DNA from: Erythrobacter sp. EC-HK427
Lineage (GTDB): Bacteria > Pseudomonadota > Alphaproteobacteria > Sphingomonadales > Sphingomonadaceae
DNA: 46,051 nt
Direction: 5' to 3'
Assembly: GCF_902498745.1 (NCBI RefSeq)
Contig: NZ_LR701479.1
Span: 1,520,001 to 1,566,051 of the forward strand
Shown here: one piece after another, positions 1-8,432 of the stretch
Layout of the letters: each line of letters begins with the position of its first letter
How positions within the stretch are numbered: the stretch's first letter is position 1
The notes under the pieces: generated by a model
What the model was told of the DNA's origin: nothing
Seen by the model: the letters and a program-made list of their open reading frames with translations, nothing else
Database searches by the model: none
Made by a program: the position numbers and the translations under genes

Positions 1-1502
1 AAGATCAGGTCGACGCCCTGGCGGCCTTCGCGGGGCGCGACTTCGATGAAGTCGATCAGGCGATCCAGAAGCGGGCGAGCACCGGCCATCGCTTCGCGAT
101 CGCCGGCGACAATCTTCGCCATGCTGTCAATCTGCTGGCGGTAGTCGGCAATGATCGCAGGATGCGCGATCATCGGTTCGATTTCGGGCATATCAGACTG
201 CGATGCGAGCAAGGCTGCGCGCCGCGCGGCCAGCTGGTCAGCCTTCGCCTTCAGCTTGTCCGGCGCGATGCCGGCAATCACTGCATCGGCGATGCGATCT
301 TCCTGCTGGTCAATCTCGGCCAGCTGTCGATCGAAGTCGGCGCGGCCTGCGATCAGGTTCCGGCGTTCCTCGGCCCATGCCAGGCGGAATTCTTCCAGAT
401 ATGCGGCGATGACATCAGGATGCAGCAGGTCACGCTTGATCGCGGCCCAGACGCGGCGCTGCAGAACGCTGTCGGTGATGGTCGAACCGTTGCTGCAGGT
501 TCCGGTCTGGCGAAAGGCGCTGCATCCCCATCGATCGGTCGAAATGATGATGACCGGCCCGCCGCAACAGCTGCAGCGCAGCTTGCCGGAAAAGAGGCGC
601 GTTTTGCGCCGCCGCGAAGAATGGCTGGTCTTGCCTTCATCCAGGCGCGCTTGAACCTTCGCCCATGTCTCAGCATCGATGATACGCAGCTCGCAGACTT
701 CCTGACTGACCTGGTCGGCGGTAGCATTCACGCGGGAAACACGCTTGCGGGTGTCTGGGTCTTTTCGGAAGGTCTGCCGGTTATAGACGATTTCGCCGAT
801 ATACAGGCGATTGTGCAGGATGCCGTTGCCGCGCTTGCGATTGCCGACAATCGTGTTCGCGCGCCATTTGCCGCCGCGTGGTGACGGGATGCCTTCGGCA
901 TTCAATCGGCGCGCGATCGCGGTTGCGCCATCGCCAGCGGCATATTCTTCGAAGATCCTTTTCACGATTGCCGCTTCGGCATCATCGACTTCGCGCAGGC
1001 CGCGTTCGGGCTCGCCATCATCGCGAAATGCGAAGACCTTCCGGTAACCGTAGGAAAGGCCACCAGGGACGCGGCCAGCCTTCACCCTGCCGACATGGCC
1101 GCGCCGAACCTTGTCGGCCAGCTGTTCGAGAAAAAGCGCCGACATGGTTCCGCCCAGCCCGATATGCATCGAACCGACTTCGCCTTCGGAAAGGGTGACA
1201 ATCTGCGCGCCGGCAAAGCGAATGCGTTTGAAGATGCCGGCCAGGTCTTCCTGGTCGCGCGAAATCCGGTCCAGACTTTCGGCCAGCAGGATGCGGGCCT
1301 TGCCGCTGTCGACCGCGGTGATCGCGGCGGTCAGCCCTGGCCGATCGCGAATAGTGCCGCTGACTGCTGGGTCAGCTTCTTCGCCGATGATGCGCCAGCC
1401 TTCGCGCTCGGCGCGTTCGCGCAGCAGGCGCAGCTGGTCTTCGACCGAATCCTGCGATTGCATAGCGGTCGAATAGCGGGCGTAGAGAATGGCATCGGTC
1501 AT
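1..1502 (-). CDS. Large serine recombinase (prophage integrase), 3' end outside window
   Basis: The frame opens at the ATG at 1502 and runs off the left edge without a stop, so the C-terminus is missing. The N-terminus carries the resolvase signature YARYST with the likely nucleophile Ser11, followed by EDQLRLLRERAE and LDRISRDQEDLAG. Then come a recombinase domain (GLSYGYRKVF, AIARRLNAEGIPSPRGGKWR), a zinc ribbon (LRCSCCGG and, further on, GCSAF plus TCSNGS) and a charged coiled-coil tail. This is the order found in large serine integrases, which join attP and attB through a 2-bp core. Its ATG overlaps the preceding stop (ATGA), so it is the last gene of the early operon. P2 itself uses a tyrosine integrase, so the integration module has been exchanged. 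Confidence 0.92.
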   Translation of the reverse strand, partial: MTDAILYARYSTAMQSQDSVEDQLRLLRERAEREGWRIIGEEADPAVSGTIRDRPGLTAAITAVDSGKARILLAESLDRISRDQEDLAGIFKRIRFAGAQIVTLSEGEVGSMHIGLGGTMSALFLEQLADKVRRGHVGRVKAGRVPGGLSYGYRKVFAFRDDGEPERGLREVDDAEAAIVKRIFEEYAAGDGATAIARRLNAEGIPSPRGGKWRANTIVGNRKRGNGILHNRLYIGEIVYNRQTFRKDPDTRKRVSRVNATADQVSQEVCELRIIDAETWAKVQARLDEGKTSHSSRRRKTRLFSGKLRCSCCGGPVIIISTDRWGCSAFRQTGTCSNGSTITDSVLQRRVWAAIKRDLLHPDVIAAYLEEFRLAWAEERRNLIAGRADFDRQLAEIDQQEDRIADAVIAGIAPDKLKAKADQLAARRAALLASQSDMPEIEPMIAHPAIIADYRQQIDSMAKIVAGDREAMAGARPLLDRLIDFIEVAPREGRQGVDLI

Positions 1503-1654
1503 TTGCGGGGCGCCGAATCGTTGGTCCTTTCGGCCATCATGGCTTTGACGCGCAGCCTTGCCAAATTTCGCGCGAATTCGACCGTCTCGGCCTGGGCTGG
1601 TGCCAGGCCGCTATCACGGCAGTCGATTAGGGCGAAGGCGCCGCGCTCGGTCAC
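1499..1654 (-). CDS. Small phage protein, 51 aa, GTG start
   Basis: A 51-residue frame opens with GTG overlapping the upstream stop (GTGA) and ends in a TGA overlapping the recombinase ATG. It begins VTERGAFALIDCRDSG and continues with an Arg/Lys-rich helix-prone half. No domain is recognised. The evidence that it is real is the overlap at both ends within an unbroken chain of coupled genes. Function unknown. Confidence 0.55.
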   Translation of the reverse strand: MTERGAFALIDCRDSGLAPAQAETVEFARNLARLRVKAMMAERTNDSAPRK

Positions 1655-1821
1655 TTGCGTTTCCTGATCGCGAAGCGGGAAACGACATGGCGCGCGCCAT
1701 CCTCAAATTCGATCAGCGCGCTGTTCATTGTGCCGCGCGCGATGATGCGGCAGGGCTCGCCCTTCCTATCCGGCAGGTTCCGGCGCCAGTACCAAACACG
1801 GTCGAAGGGTATATCAGCCAT
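1651..1821 (-). CDS. Small basic phage protein, 56 aa
   Basis: A 56-residue frame begins MADIPFDRVWYWRRNLPDRK and contains GEPCRIIARGTMNSALIEFEDG before a basic tail ending RKRK. I recall similar short proteins with the W/YxR-LPDRKG and MNSxLIEFEDG pattern in alphaproteobacterial prophages, with no assigned function. The pattern looks like a small beta-barrel and might bind nucleic acid, but that is inference. The start touches the methyltransferase stop, and its stop overlaps the next GTG. Confidence 0.65.
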   Translation of the reverse strand: MADIPFDRVWYWRRNLPDRKGEPCRIIARGTMNSALIEFEDGARHVVSRFAIRKRK

Positions 1822-2561
1822 CAGTCCAGCGCTTCGACAGCTTCGCTAATGCGGGTGACAGCGGCTTCGAACCAGCGGGCATCGCGTTCGATGCCAATGA
1901 AGCGCTTGCCGGCCTGGATGGCAGCAACGCCGGTGGAGCCCGTCCCCATGAAGGCATCACATACCGTTTCGCCGGTGATGTTGCGCATGATCTTGTCCAT
2001 CACTGCCGGCGGCTTGATGGTAGGATGTTCGAACCGCTTCTTCAGGCTGCGATCGGGCGCGGCGGTGATCGATCGCCCCTTGTCGGCCAGATCGCCTTGC
2101 GGGTGAAAGCCTTTGTTCCAGGCGTGAATGTAGAACTCGCGATCGGGCCGGTAGTGCTTATTCGCCACCGGTTGCGGGTTGGCTTTGGTCCAATCCAGCA
2201 GGGCGAAGCGATGGAACTGACCGGCCAGCGCCGGCAGCACAGTCGGCAGCTGGTCATTGTGGCAAAAGCAGACAACGCTGCCGCATTGCAGGGTATTGAA
2301 GATCGCCAGATCGAAACCGTCATCGATGCCGGCATCGGCGATTTCGCTCATTGACTTTCGCGCCTTGCGATAGCGCCCGCCGCCGCTGGTGCGCAGCAGG
2401 AAGGGCGGGTCGGTAACATCGCAATCGATGAATCCGAGCGAAGGGCGAATGGCGTAGGCATCGCCCAGATGAAGCGTGGCGAGGATTTCCTCGCCGCGCC
2501 CGATCTGGACATGGCCGAAATGCCCGATGCGATTGATGGTGGTGACGGGGCTGGTCATCAC
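1821..2561 (-). CDS. Phage DNA methyltransferase, beta-class N4/N6 amino type
   Basis: The 246-aa protein has the catalytic motif first (DPPF near residue 52) and the S-adenosylmethionine motif last (FMGTGSTGVAA near residue 215, followed by GIERD). That order defines the beta class of amino-methyltransferases. HPTIKP just before motif I is also typical. It methylates the exocyclic amino group of A or C in a short target; specificity cannot be read from sequence. No restriction endonuclease is adjacent, so it is an orphan enzyme, probably protecting phage DNA from host restriction or tuning expression. DPPF instead of DPPY is a tolerated variant. Confidence 0.9.
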   Translation of the reverse strand: MMTSPVTTINRIGHFGHVQIGRGEEILATLHLGDAYAIRPSLGFIDCDVTDPPFLLRTSGGGRYRKARKSMSEIADAGIDDGFDLAIFNTLQCGSVVCFCHNDQLPTVLPALAGQFHRFALLDWTKANPQPVANKHYRPDREFYIHAWNKGFHPQGDLADKGRSITAAPDRSLKKRFEHPTIKPPAVMDKIMRNITGETVCDAFMGTGSTGVAAIQAGKRFIGIERDARWFEAAVTRISEAVEALD

Positions 2562-2881
2562 TACGCCTTCAGTTCGGTCAGCAGGCCGACCGCCAGGGCG
2601 ATCGATGTCTGCAGGTGTTCGATCGCGGCTTCGCGGTTTGGTTCTGGGTCGGCCAGGGCTTCCTGCGCTGACCAGGCATAGCCAGCGACTTCGGCGGCGC
2701 GGGCGGATTTCAGGTGCGGGAGGGGGCGCTTGCCATCGATTGCCAGTTCGCGTTTGCGGATAGCGCCCAGCCAGGCGCCGCGATCATCGAAGCGGACCGC
2801 GACATTCGTGATCGCGGGCATCGCATCGACGGGGCGCGCGCAAGCGACAAGGCGCAGCGACGGGCGTGTGGTGAAAGTCAT
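2561..2881 (-). CDS. Phage hypothetical protein, 106 aa
   Basis: I take the ATG at 2881 as the start because it overlaps the upstream stop (ATGA), like its neighbours; a longer frame to 2947 would run deep into the preceding gene. The protein begins MTFTTRPSLRLV, contains VRFDDRGAWLGAIRKRELA and ends in a helical segment with NREAAIEHLQTSI. The N-terminal half looks like a small beta fold. No family is recognised. It sits between a Cys-rich protein and the methyltransferase. Confidence 0.65.
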   Translation of the reverse strand: MTFTTRPSLRLVACARPVDAMPAITNVAVRFDDRGAWLGAIRKRELAIDGKRPLPHLKSARAAEVAGYAWSAQEALADPEPNREAAIEHLQTSIALAVGLLTELKA

Positions 2882-3114
2882 TGCGCCACACCATGCAGGC
2901 GCTGCAAGCTGGGTCTTAGATCGAAGTGCTGACCGGCAGTTCCGCAAGCCATCCCATCATTTTGCGTTCGCTCTGAATTCGCGACCTGATTTAGCATGAT
3001 TGTCATCGGACCATCTGGGTCAGAATAATCGGTGCGAAGCGGTCGCGCGCATTTTGCGCAGATCTGTCTGAAATTCCGACAGTCTCGGCAGGCCGGTGGA
3101 TTGTGCTTTGTCAT
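2878..3114 (-). CDS. Small cysteine-rich phage protein, 78 aa
   Basis: The protein opens MTKHNPPACRDCRNFRQICA and has CxxC pairs at residues 9-12 and 19-22 (CRDC, CAKC), suggesting one metal-binding knuckle. The C-terminal half is polar and low in structure. Four-base overlaps join it to both neighbours, supporting the start. No function can be assigned; nucleic-acid binding or an adaptor role are possibilities only. Confidence 0.6.
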   Translation of the reverse strand: MTKHNPPACRDCRNFRQICAKCARPLRTDYSDPDGPMTIMLNQVANSERTQNDGMACGTAGQHFDLRPSLQRLHGVAQ

Positions 3115-3317
3115 CGGGTTTGGCCTCCGGTTGCGAATGCGGCTTCGCGTTCGCGCTGCATTTCTTGCCAGACCTGCATTTGCAGGCGCTTTTCCAGCTT
3201 GGCTTCTTCGGCCCGCTCGGCCTTTGTCAGCGGGCGCTGGATACGCAGATCGGCCAGTTCATCGCGCCGGCGATCATCGGCAGCGCGGCGTTCTCTCCAA
3301 AATGGACCGCGTCTCAT
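3111..3317 (-). CDS. Small highly charged helical phage protein, 68 aa
   Basis: The protein is almost entirely charged and helix-forming, with runs such as RERRAADDRRRDELADL and KAERAEEAKLEKRLQMQVWQ that suggest a coiled coil over residues 30-60. No domain is recognised. It overlaps the HD hydrolase stop and the Cys-rich protein start by four bases each, so it belongs to the early operon. Confidence 0.6.
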   Translation of the reverse strand: MRRGPFWRERRAADDRRRDELADLRIQRPLTKAERAEEAKLEKRLQMQVWQEMQREREAAFATGGQTR

Positions 3318-4069
3318 GCCGCAATCCTTTCTTCTTTTGAGAACAGGTCATCGAAGGCGATCAGGAAGCGGTCCTGCGCTTCATCGGGGTGCCAGGCGCG
3401 GCGGATGCCGATGCTGGTCAGCTGGCCGCGATCGATGCTGGCGAGAATTGGCCAGTTGTCGCCGGCGCCGCCGTGCAGATCGCGCTGTTCGATCGCCAAC
3501 GCCTGAAGGTCGGCGTGTTTGACGGTGTCGCGGCGGTAGTCGGTCCATTTGAAACCGAAGCGATCGGCCATGCGCAGTTCGAAGCGGGCTTCGATGCGGC
3601 GATAATCGGGCAGCTGCATCTTCAGCGGCCTGGTGATGTCATGCAGGAAGGCTTCGGCGGCATCATGCATCAGCGCGCAGCGCATCAGCTGCAGGCCTTT
3701 GTCGCCGCCCAGCTTGCGAGCGATCGGCCTGACCAGCTGCAGAACCAGCAGACTATGCTGGGCGATGGTGTAGAATTTGCGAGTCTGGCCGCAAAAGCGG
3801 GGCTGGCGCAGGCCGGCAGCGACATCAGCGCCGGTGATGACGCTGCAGTCCGGTTCGGCCAGATCAAGATAGGCGCCCGAAAGCAGCCTGATCGCGGTTT
3901 CGCTGATCGCCAGATCGGGCGCGGCGGTGTCATTGTCCTGCGCGCTCGCCCTGCAGTCCCCGCACCGCAGAACGCCGCCGATATGTTCCCAATCGGGCGG
4001 CAGCGTCTTGTCGTGCCAGTTATGCTGCGCGCCGCATTGCGAGCAATGATAGGTCTTGATGTTGGTCAT
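3314..4069 (-). CDS. HD-domain phosphohydrolase with N-terminal zinc ribbon
   Basis: The 251-aa protein has a short zinc ribbon (CSQC at 9-12, CGDC at 36-39) fused to an HD fold. Metal ligands are visible as AQHS (His105), MHDAAEAFLHD (His135-Asp136, with a second HD nearby) and a later helix with KHADLQALAIE. HD proteins of this shape are related to YfbR-type 5'-deoxynucleotidases and are common in phages, where they are thought to adjust nucleotide pools; the exact substrate is unknown. The zinc ribbon is an addition to the usual fold. It lies in the replication operon downstream of the primase-helicase. Confidence 0.8.
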   Translation of the reverse strand: MTNIKTYHCSQCGAQHNWHDKTLPPDWEHIGGVLRCGDCRASAQDNDTAAPDLAISETAIRLLSGAYLDLAEPDCSVITGADVAAGLRQPRFCGQTRKFYTIAQHSLLVLQLVRPIARKLGGDKGLQLMRCALMHDAAEAFLHDITRPLKMQLPDYRRIEARFELRMADRFGFKWTDYRRDTVKHADLQALAIEQRDLHGGAGDNWPILASIDRGQLTSIGIRRAWHPDEAQDRFLIAFDDLFSKEERIAA

Positions 4070-4251
4070 AGGACAAGCTCCGAAGTGAGGCAGGCGCCGA
4101 TCGCGGCGACCAGGGCGAGGATGGAAAGCGCTGTCGCCAGCTGGGCGATGGACTTGCGGCGGCGGGTGGTGATTTCAGCGACCGGAAAAGGGCGGGGCGA
4201 CCGGCAAGCTGCGCAGCGGCAATCGGCGGGATGGATGGCGTTCGGTTTCAT
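4066..4251 (-). CDS. Small membrane protein with Cys knuckle, 61 aa
   Basis: The start at 4251 is chosen because its ATG overlaps the upstream stop (TGATG). The protein begins MKPNAIHPADCRCAACRSP, with Cys at 11, 13 and 16, then a basic stretch TTRRRKS and one strong membrane helix (ALSILALVAAIGACL, about residues 38-56). The positive charge before the helix predicts a cytoplasmic N-terminus. Function unknown; a lysogeny or exclusion role would be speculation. Confidence 0.55.
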   Translation of the reverse strand: MKPNAIHPADCRCAACRSPRPFPVAEITTRRRKSIAQLATALSILALVAAIGACLTSELVL

Positions 4252-4733
4252 CAGGCGGCCTTCTTTTGCTGGGCTGCGCGGGCATCGCTGCGCAGCTGGT
4301 TTGTGAGCCTGGCGAGCGCGACCTGATCGCGGCCAGGCTCCAGGTGCCAGCGAAGGGCGATCACCGCTTCGGCCTGGCGCATCAGTGTTTTCGTGAAACC
4401 GCGCTGCGAACGCGCGATGCCGGCGATGGTGGCGATCGATGCATCCAGCGCATCGCGGCGCGCCGCCCTTGTATCGACCGGCGCGGGCTCGCCCTGGCTG
4501 CCAGCGCTGGCGATGAATTCCCAATCGGCGACCATTTCTTCAAAGATCGCTATTTCGAACGCGGCATCTTCAGATGACAATTCACCGGTGGCGATCTTGG
4601 CCGGAAAGCCCTTGCGCCGCGATTCCAGCATCGATCTGGCCATGGCCAGCAGCGCATCGAAATCATGGGCGAGCGCTGGCGGGTCGAAACTCTCGATGCC
4701 GCGCCAGGTGCGGGTGCGGGGTGCATCGGTCAT
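4251..4733 (-). CDS. Phage hypothetical protein, 160 aa
   Basis: The ATG at 4733 overlaps the primase-helicase stop (ATGA) and is preferred to a longer reading that starts inside that gene. The sequence begins MTDAPRTRTWRGIESFDPPA and is mainly alpha-helical (FDALLAMARSMLESRRKGFP, FEIAIFEEMVADWEFI, RQAEAVIALRWHLEPG). No family is recognised. Its position directly behind the primase-helicase suggests a replication accessory role, but nothing in the sequence proves it. Confidence 0.65.
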   Translation of the reverse strand: MTDAPRTRTWRGIESFDPPALAHDFDALLAMARSMLESRRKGFPAKIATGELSSEDAAFEIAIFEEMVADWEFIASAGSQGEPAPVDTRAARRDALDASIATIAGIARSQRGFTKTLMRQAEAVIALRWHLEPGRDQVALARLTNQLRSDARAAQQKKAA

Positions 4734-7414
4734 ATGATCGGCCCCTTCGCGGCGTCGGGCTGTTCGAAGACCCAGCATTGCTGCGCCTTGGAATCCTCGC
4801 CTGGCGGATTGACTGCCTTTGTCGCCTTCCAGCGGCGGGACTTCGAACCGCGCAGCAGCTTCTTCAGCTGGTCCATAGGCGGCGGATAAATGCCGGCATT
4901 GCGACAGCGCGCTTCGAAATCGGGTAGATTGATGGCGATCAGTTCGCTGGGCCTGCGCGACCGGTTCAGACTGTTGCCTTCTTCATGGTCGTTCAGCTTT
5001 TCGCGACCGATCAGATAGTCGACCTTTTCCCAGAAATCGGCGATCAGCGGGTGATCGCCGCCGGCGGAATTCTGGCGGTCCAGCGCCATCGCATCGACTT
5101 CGGAAAGCGCTTGGCCGACCCATTCGGGGCGGCAGTTCGGAAACAGTTTCGGCAGCGCTTCGATCGCAGCGGCCAGCTGGCTGTGACATTTGATCGGGCG
5201 AGCGTTGGAAAGGCCTTTGACCCGCTTGCCCATCTCGCTGTCATGGTGGCGGAACCGGTCGAAGAAAAAGTCCAGGAAGTCCCGTTCATGCCGTGCGATA
5301 TGGACAATCGTGCCGCTGCAGGATTCCAGCGGCCAGCTTTCTAGGCGCTGCGCGGCCTCCTTTGTTCCTGGTCCCCAAAGTGACTTGTCGATCGACATCG
5401 ACATCAGGCGTTCCAGAACAGCAGGAATCGCATCGATGCGTTCGTTCTGCATCAGGTAGATGCTGCCGAGAAACGGCGGTTCTTCGGTTTCGAATCCGCC
5501 AGACTTTCGCCCGATGCCGCGCGGGCTGCGCCCGTTGTAAAGAACCAGCAGGTCATTCGGGTCGAAGCGCCGGCCATGCGAGCGCTTTTCATCATCGCGC
5601 CCGCTTTCGATCAGGCCGACCGGCAGGTTCGAAACCTTCACCATCGATCGGGCGAGGAATGCAGGGGTCGCCTTGTTCGGGTCGAAACCTTCGTAACCGA
5701 CGCGGCCCAGCAGCTTCCAAAGGAATTCGATCAGCGTGGACTTGCCCGAACCAGGCGGGCCGGTGATTTCGAGAAAGCCCAGCGACTTGTGACGTTCGCG
5801 AATCTGGACCGCGAAAATGGACATGACCCAAAAGCCGAGCGCGATCATTCCGCGCGGCCCGTAGGCAGTCCAGACATCATCCAGCCAATCGAAGCGCAGC
5901 TGATCGGCGTCATAGTCGATCTGCAACATTCGTTCGGCGGTGCGCAGCTTCACCGCATTTCGACCGACATCGAAGTAGTTTTCCGAATTGACGGTCAGGA
6001 CGCGGCCCTGGTGGATGGCCAGATCGCCCAGCACATAGGCGCGGTGCGCTGCCGAATAGCCGGTGAAGCCGATCGGTTCGACAACCTTCAGGCGGCGGGT
6101 CTGGCGCTTAATCAGGCGGTCCAGCTGTTCGCCGGTTCCGGTCCAGCTGCCGGCGAAGTCCATCAGCCGTTTTTTGAATTCGCCGCTATTGGCGCAGGCA
6201 TTCGACGAAAAGCGGGCCTTTACGGAATTGGCGCGATCGGGAAAGTCGATCTGCAGGAAAAAGGTTGTTTCATCGGCGATTTCATCGCGTTCGCGGTAGA
6301 GCAGGCGGAAGGCGCAGTTCGCGATTTCGATCGGGTAAATCTGGGTCCCGTCTTCATCCTCTTTAACGGTGACCCAGAACAGCCGGTTATCGTGCCGCAT
6401 ATCGAAGCTGTTCATCAGCTTGCCCTGCCGCTTTGCCCGATCGACTATCAGGCGCGCCTTTTTCTGGGCGCTGTCGGCAATGGTGATTGCGCCATTGTGC
6501 AGATATTCTTCGATCTTCGCGGGGCCGAGCGGTCCATCGCTGGGCTTGCCATCGAATGACTGATGGCGCAGCAGCAGGTCGTTCCAATCCAGCTTGGTTC
6601 CCTCGCCATCGGGGCGAACCTGCGCGGCGGTGGCAATCCAGCCTTCAGCTTCGGCGCGCTTTACGTGCTTTTTCGTGTAGAACACGCCGGCGGCGCCGAC
6701 ATCGAATGCGAACACCAGGCGCGGGCGGCGCTGGATGCCGCTGTCGGCGAGGAACTTCCCCAATTCAGCCAGAAAGTGTTCTGGGTAGGGATTGACCGAC
6801 ATGTTCGAAACCGCCTGGACCTTGCCGCCCTGTGTCAGTGCGGTGGCATCGAAAATGCCTTCGGCAAACCAGATGTCATCGGCGGCGGCAAGGGTTGCCA
6901 GTGTGGTGCCGTTCGGCATCCAGACGTGCCCTGCCCATGGGCTGCGCGGCTTGAAATGGGCCTTCTTCTCGAAGCGGCCAGGCTTGTCGATGATGCGTTC
7001 CCACCATGAACCGCCCAGCAGATCATTGGTTATCGGGAACCGGATTGTCGCCGAAGTCTGGCCGGTCTTCGCATCGCGGAAGACCTCTTGCGTGAAGGTT
7101 CCGCGCAGCAGCTGCATATCCAGCCCGCGTTCATGTATCAGATAGGCTTCGGCTGCCGCGTCGGGCTCGGTCTCGGTCGCGGGGAAGCGCTTCGACCAGT
7201 CTTCGAACAGATCGGGCAGCAAGTTGCGAACGGTGTCCTGCCAGCCACAACGTTCGCTGCGCCCGCATCGGACAATCTTCGGTTCCTTTGCCGAGCAAAA
7301 GGCTTCGCGCTTGCCGCATTGCGGACAGGTGCCTTCCTGCAGCCAGGCGCCACCGGTCTTCTTGAACCGGAAATCCCGCTGCAGCGCCTTGATGACTTCA
7401 TCGGCCAGATTCAT
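4730..7414 (-). CDS. Phage primase-helicase (zinc finger, TOPRIM, P-loop ATPase)
   Basis: The 894-aa protein starts at the ATG at 7414, which overlaps the small upstream gene's stop. An N-terminal zinc-binding primase finger (CPQC at 30-33, then Cys50 and Cys56) is followed by a TOPRIM-like core (WFAEGIFDATAL near 185, then LVFAFDVGAAG). Later come a Walker A motif (GPPGSGKSTL near 550) and an ATPase C-terminal half with PNDLLVLYNGRSPRGIG. It should synthesise primers and unwind DNA at the phage fork. This replaces the P2 gpA rolling-circle initiator: no HUH nickase is visible here, so replication is probably theta-type or begins differently from P2. Confidence 0.88.
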   Translation of the reverse strand: MNLADEVIKALQRDFRFKKTGGAWLQEGTCPQCGKREAFCSAKEPKIVRCGRSERCGWQDTVRNLLPDLFEDWSKRFPATETEPDAAAEAYLIHERGLDMQLLRGTFTQEVFRDAKTGQTSATIRFPITNDLLGGSWWERIIDKPGRFEKKAHFKPRSPWAGHVWMPNGTTLATLAAADDIWFAEGIFDATALTQGGKVQAVSNMSVNPYPEHFLAELGKFLADSGIQRRPRLVFAFDVGAAGVFYTKKHVKRAEAEGWIATAAQVRPDGEGTKLDWNDLLLRHQSFDGKPSDGPLGPAKIEEYLHNGAITIADSAQKKARLIVDRAKRQGKLMNSFDMRHDNRLFWVTVKEDEDGTQIYPIEIANCAFRLLYRERDEIADETTFFLQIDFPDRANSVKARFSSNACANSGEFKKRLMDFAGSWTGTGEQLDRLIKRQTRRLKVVEPIGFTGYSAAHRAYVLGDLAIHQGRVLTVNSENYFDVGRNAVKLRTAERMLQIDYDADQLRFDWLDDVWTAYGPRGMIALGFWVMSIFAVQIRERHKSLGFLEITGPPGSGKSTLIEFLWKLLGRVGYEGFDPNKATPAFLARSMVKVSNLPVGLIESGRDDEKRSHGRRFDPNDLLVLYNGRSPRGIGRKSGGFETEEPPFLGSIYLMQNERIDAIPAVLERLMSMSIDKSLWGPGTKEAAQRLESWPLESCSGTIVHIARHERDFLDFFFDRFRHHDSEMGKRVKGLSNARPIKCHSQLAAAIEALPKLFPNCRPEWVGQALSEVDAMALDRQNSAGGDHPLIADFWEKVDYLIGREKLNDHEEGNSLNRSRRPSELIAINLPDFEARCRNAGIYPPPMDQLKKLLRGSKSRRWKATKAVNPPGEDSKAQQCWVFEQPDAAKGPII

Positions 7415-7536
7415 AGCGCGACCGCCTGCGCAACGGTGCGAATGATGGCGAGTATGGTCAGGCCGATCAGCAGCAGATAGGGCCAATCGGGCCAGCGGCG
7501 GTCTATCCGCATGATGATGTCGATGAATTTGGACAA
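7411..7536 (-). CDS. Tiny membrane protein, 41 aa, TTG start
   Basis: A short frame opens with TTG seven bases behind a strong Shine-Dalgarno (GGAGG, complement of 7544-7548) and ends with a TGA overlapping the primase-helicase ATG. The product is about 41 residues: a short amphipathic start (SKFIDIIMRIDRRWPDW), then one membrane helix (YLLLIGLTILAIIRTVA). The ribosome site and coupling make it credible although it is very small. Function unknown. Confidence 0.55.
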   Translation of the reverse strand: MSKFIDIIMRIDRRWPDWPYLLLIGLTILAIIRTVAQAVAL

Positions 7537-7599
7537 GGCGGTTCCTCCGACCGCCGAAGCGGCCTGCAAAATTGAAGCGATCTGTGTGCTGTGTGGCGG

Positions 7600-7992
7600 T
7601 CAGCCGGTGGCGCGCGCAGGCGGTGGCGGTTCGAAGAAAGTGGGCTCGCCATCATGGCTTTCGCCGACAGGGGGGCGGATATGCGGAACCTGGTCGCGCG
7701 GGCAGACCGGCAGGTCCAGATCGGGCCGTTCGATGTTGCCTTCGACAAGGGTGTGAACGAACACGATGTCGGCGCGATAGGTGTGACCGCATCCTGAATC
7801 GGTGCAATGGCAGACCAGCTGGGTAGTGGTTTCGGTGACACGATCGGACCGACGAACGAAGGCGGGTGCATCGCATTTCGGGCAGTTCACAAATGAATTA
7901 CGCGATGCGCGCTTGCCGCCCGATTCCATCCGGAATTGCAGCGGCGCTTCGATCAGCGGGCCTTTGATAAGTGCTGCGCCTTCGCCGCTCAT
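7600..7992 (-). CDS. Ogr/Delta-like zinc-finger late transcription activator
   Basis: The start at 7992 overlaps the upstream stop (ATGA). Residues 35-80 form a zinc finger with CPKC at 37-40 and a second half-site around CHC-TDSGC-GHTY (Cys61/63 and Cys68), followed by VFVHTLVEG. This resembles the Ogr/Delta finger of P2 and P4, which binds upstream of late promoters and contacts RNA polymerase alpha. Unlike P2, where ogr follows gene D, this gene is in the early operon, which gives an early-to-late switch. The best candidate targets are the three GGT-N13-ACC elements in this window. The C-terminus is proline-rich. Confidence 0.78.
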   Translation of the reverse strand: MSGEGAALIKGPLIEAPLQFRMESGGKRASRNSFVNCPKCDAPAFVRRSDRVTETTTQLVCHCTDSGCGHTYRADIVFVHTLVEGNIERPDLDLPVCPRDQVPHIRPPVGESHDGEPTFFEPPPPARATG

Positions 7993-8432
7993 TTCTCTTG
8001 CTCCCCTAGTGCTGCCAGGCAGTCGGTCATGCTGTCGACCGCTTCCTGCAGTTCCTTTTGCGCGCGCCGGCGTGTCTCTCGGCAATCGCTGTTCTGGATG
8101 GTTTCCAGCAGGGCGGCGACCGCTTCGCCCGATTCCTTCGCAGTGTGGCCGATCAGATTGACCAGGCATTCGACATCATCGCGCGTGGCCAATTCGACGC
8201 GCAGGGCGAACAGGCGATGGAACGGCGCGTGATCGCCGCCCGATGCGATGTAGGCGCGGTCAAGCCGCTCGGCATCGATCAGGCGGATTTCGGTTTCGCA
8301 GTCTGGGTCTGACCAGTTGCGGACCGCGCGATCGGTAACACCGCACAGCGCGCCGCATCGGTCCCAGCCAATGCGCGCGGCGATGGTGGTGAGCGCGGCA
8401 TGATAGGTCAAAGGCTCGCGGCGTTTGGTCAT
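7989..8432 (-). CDS. Phage HTH regulatory protein, CII-like
   Basis: This 147-aa protein has a predicted N-terminal helix-turn-helix (AALTTIAARIGWDRCGALCG then VTDRAVRNWSDPD) and a long helical C-terminal half (GEAVAALLETIQNSDCRETR). The arrangement, second gene of the early operon right behind a Cro-like protein, is typical of CII-type or replication-control regulators. Exact role is inferred. The ATG overlaps the Cro-like stop. Confidence 0.65.
   Translation of the reverse strand: MTKRREPLTYHAALTTIAARIGWDRCGALCGVTDRAVRNWSDPDCETEIRLIDAERLDRAYIASGGDHAPFHRLFALRVELATRDDVECLVNLIGHTAKESGEAVAALLETIQNSDCRETRRRAQKELQEAVDSMTDCLAALGEQEK

Noticed and set aside
1821..2561. DNA methyltransferase as part of a restriction-modification or BREX-type defence system
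   Set aside because: No endonuclease, ATPase or other defence gene is adjacent; it sits in the phage early operon and is best read as an orphan phage methyltransferase.
7503..7871. A 122-codon minus frame overlapping the Ogr-like gene
   Set aside because: The Ogr-like frame has zinc-finger cysteines and overlaps its upstream neighbour; this frame is Ser/Pro/Arg-rich without domain features.
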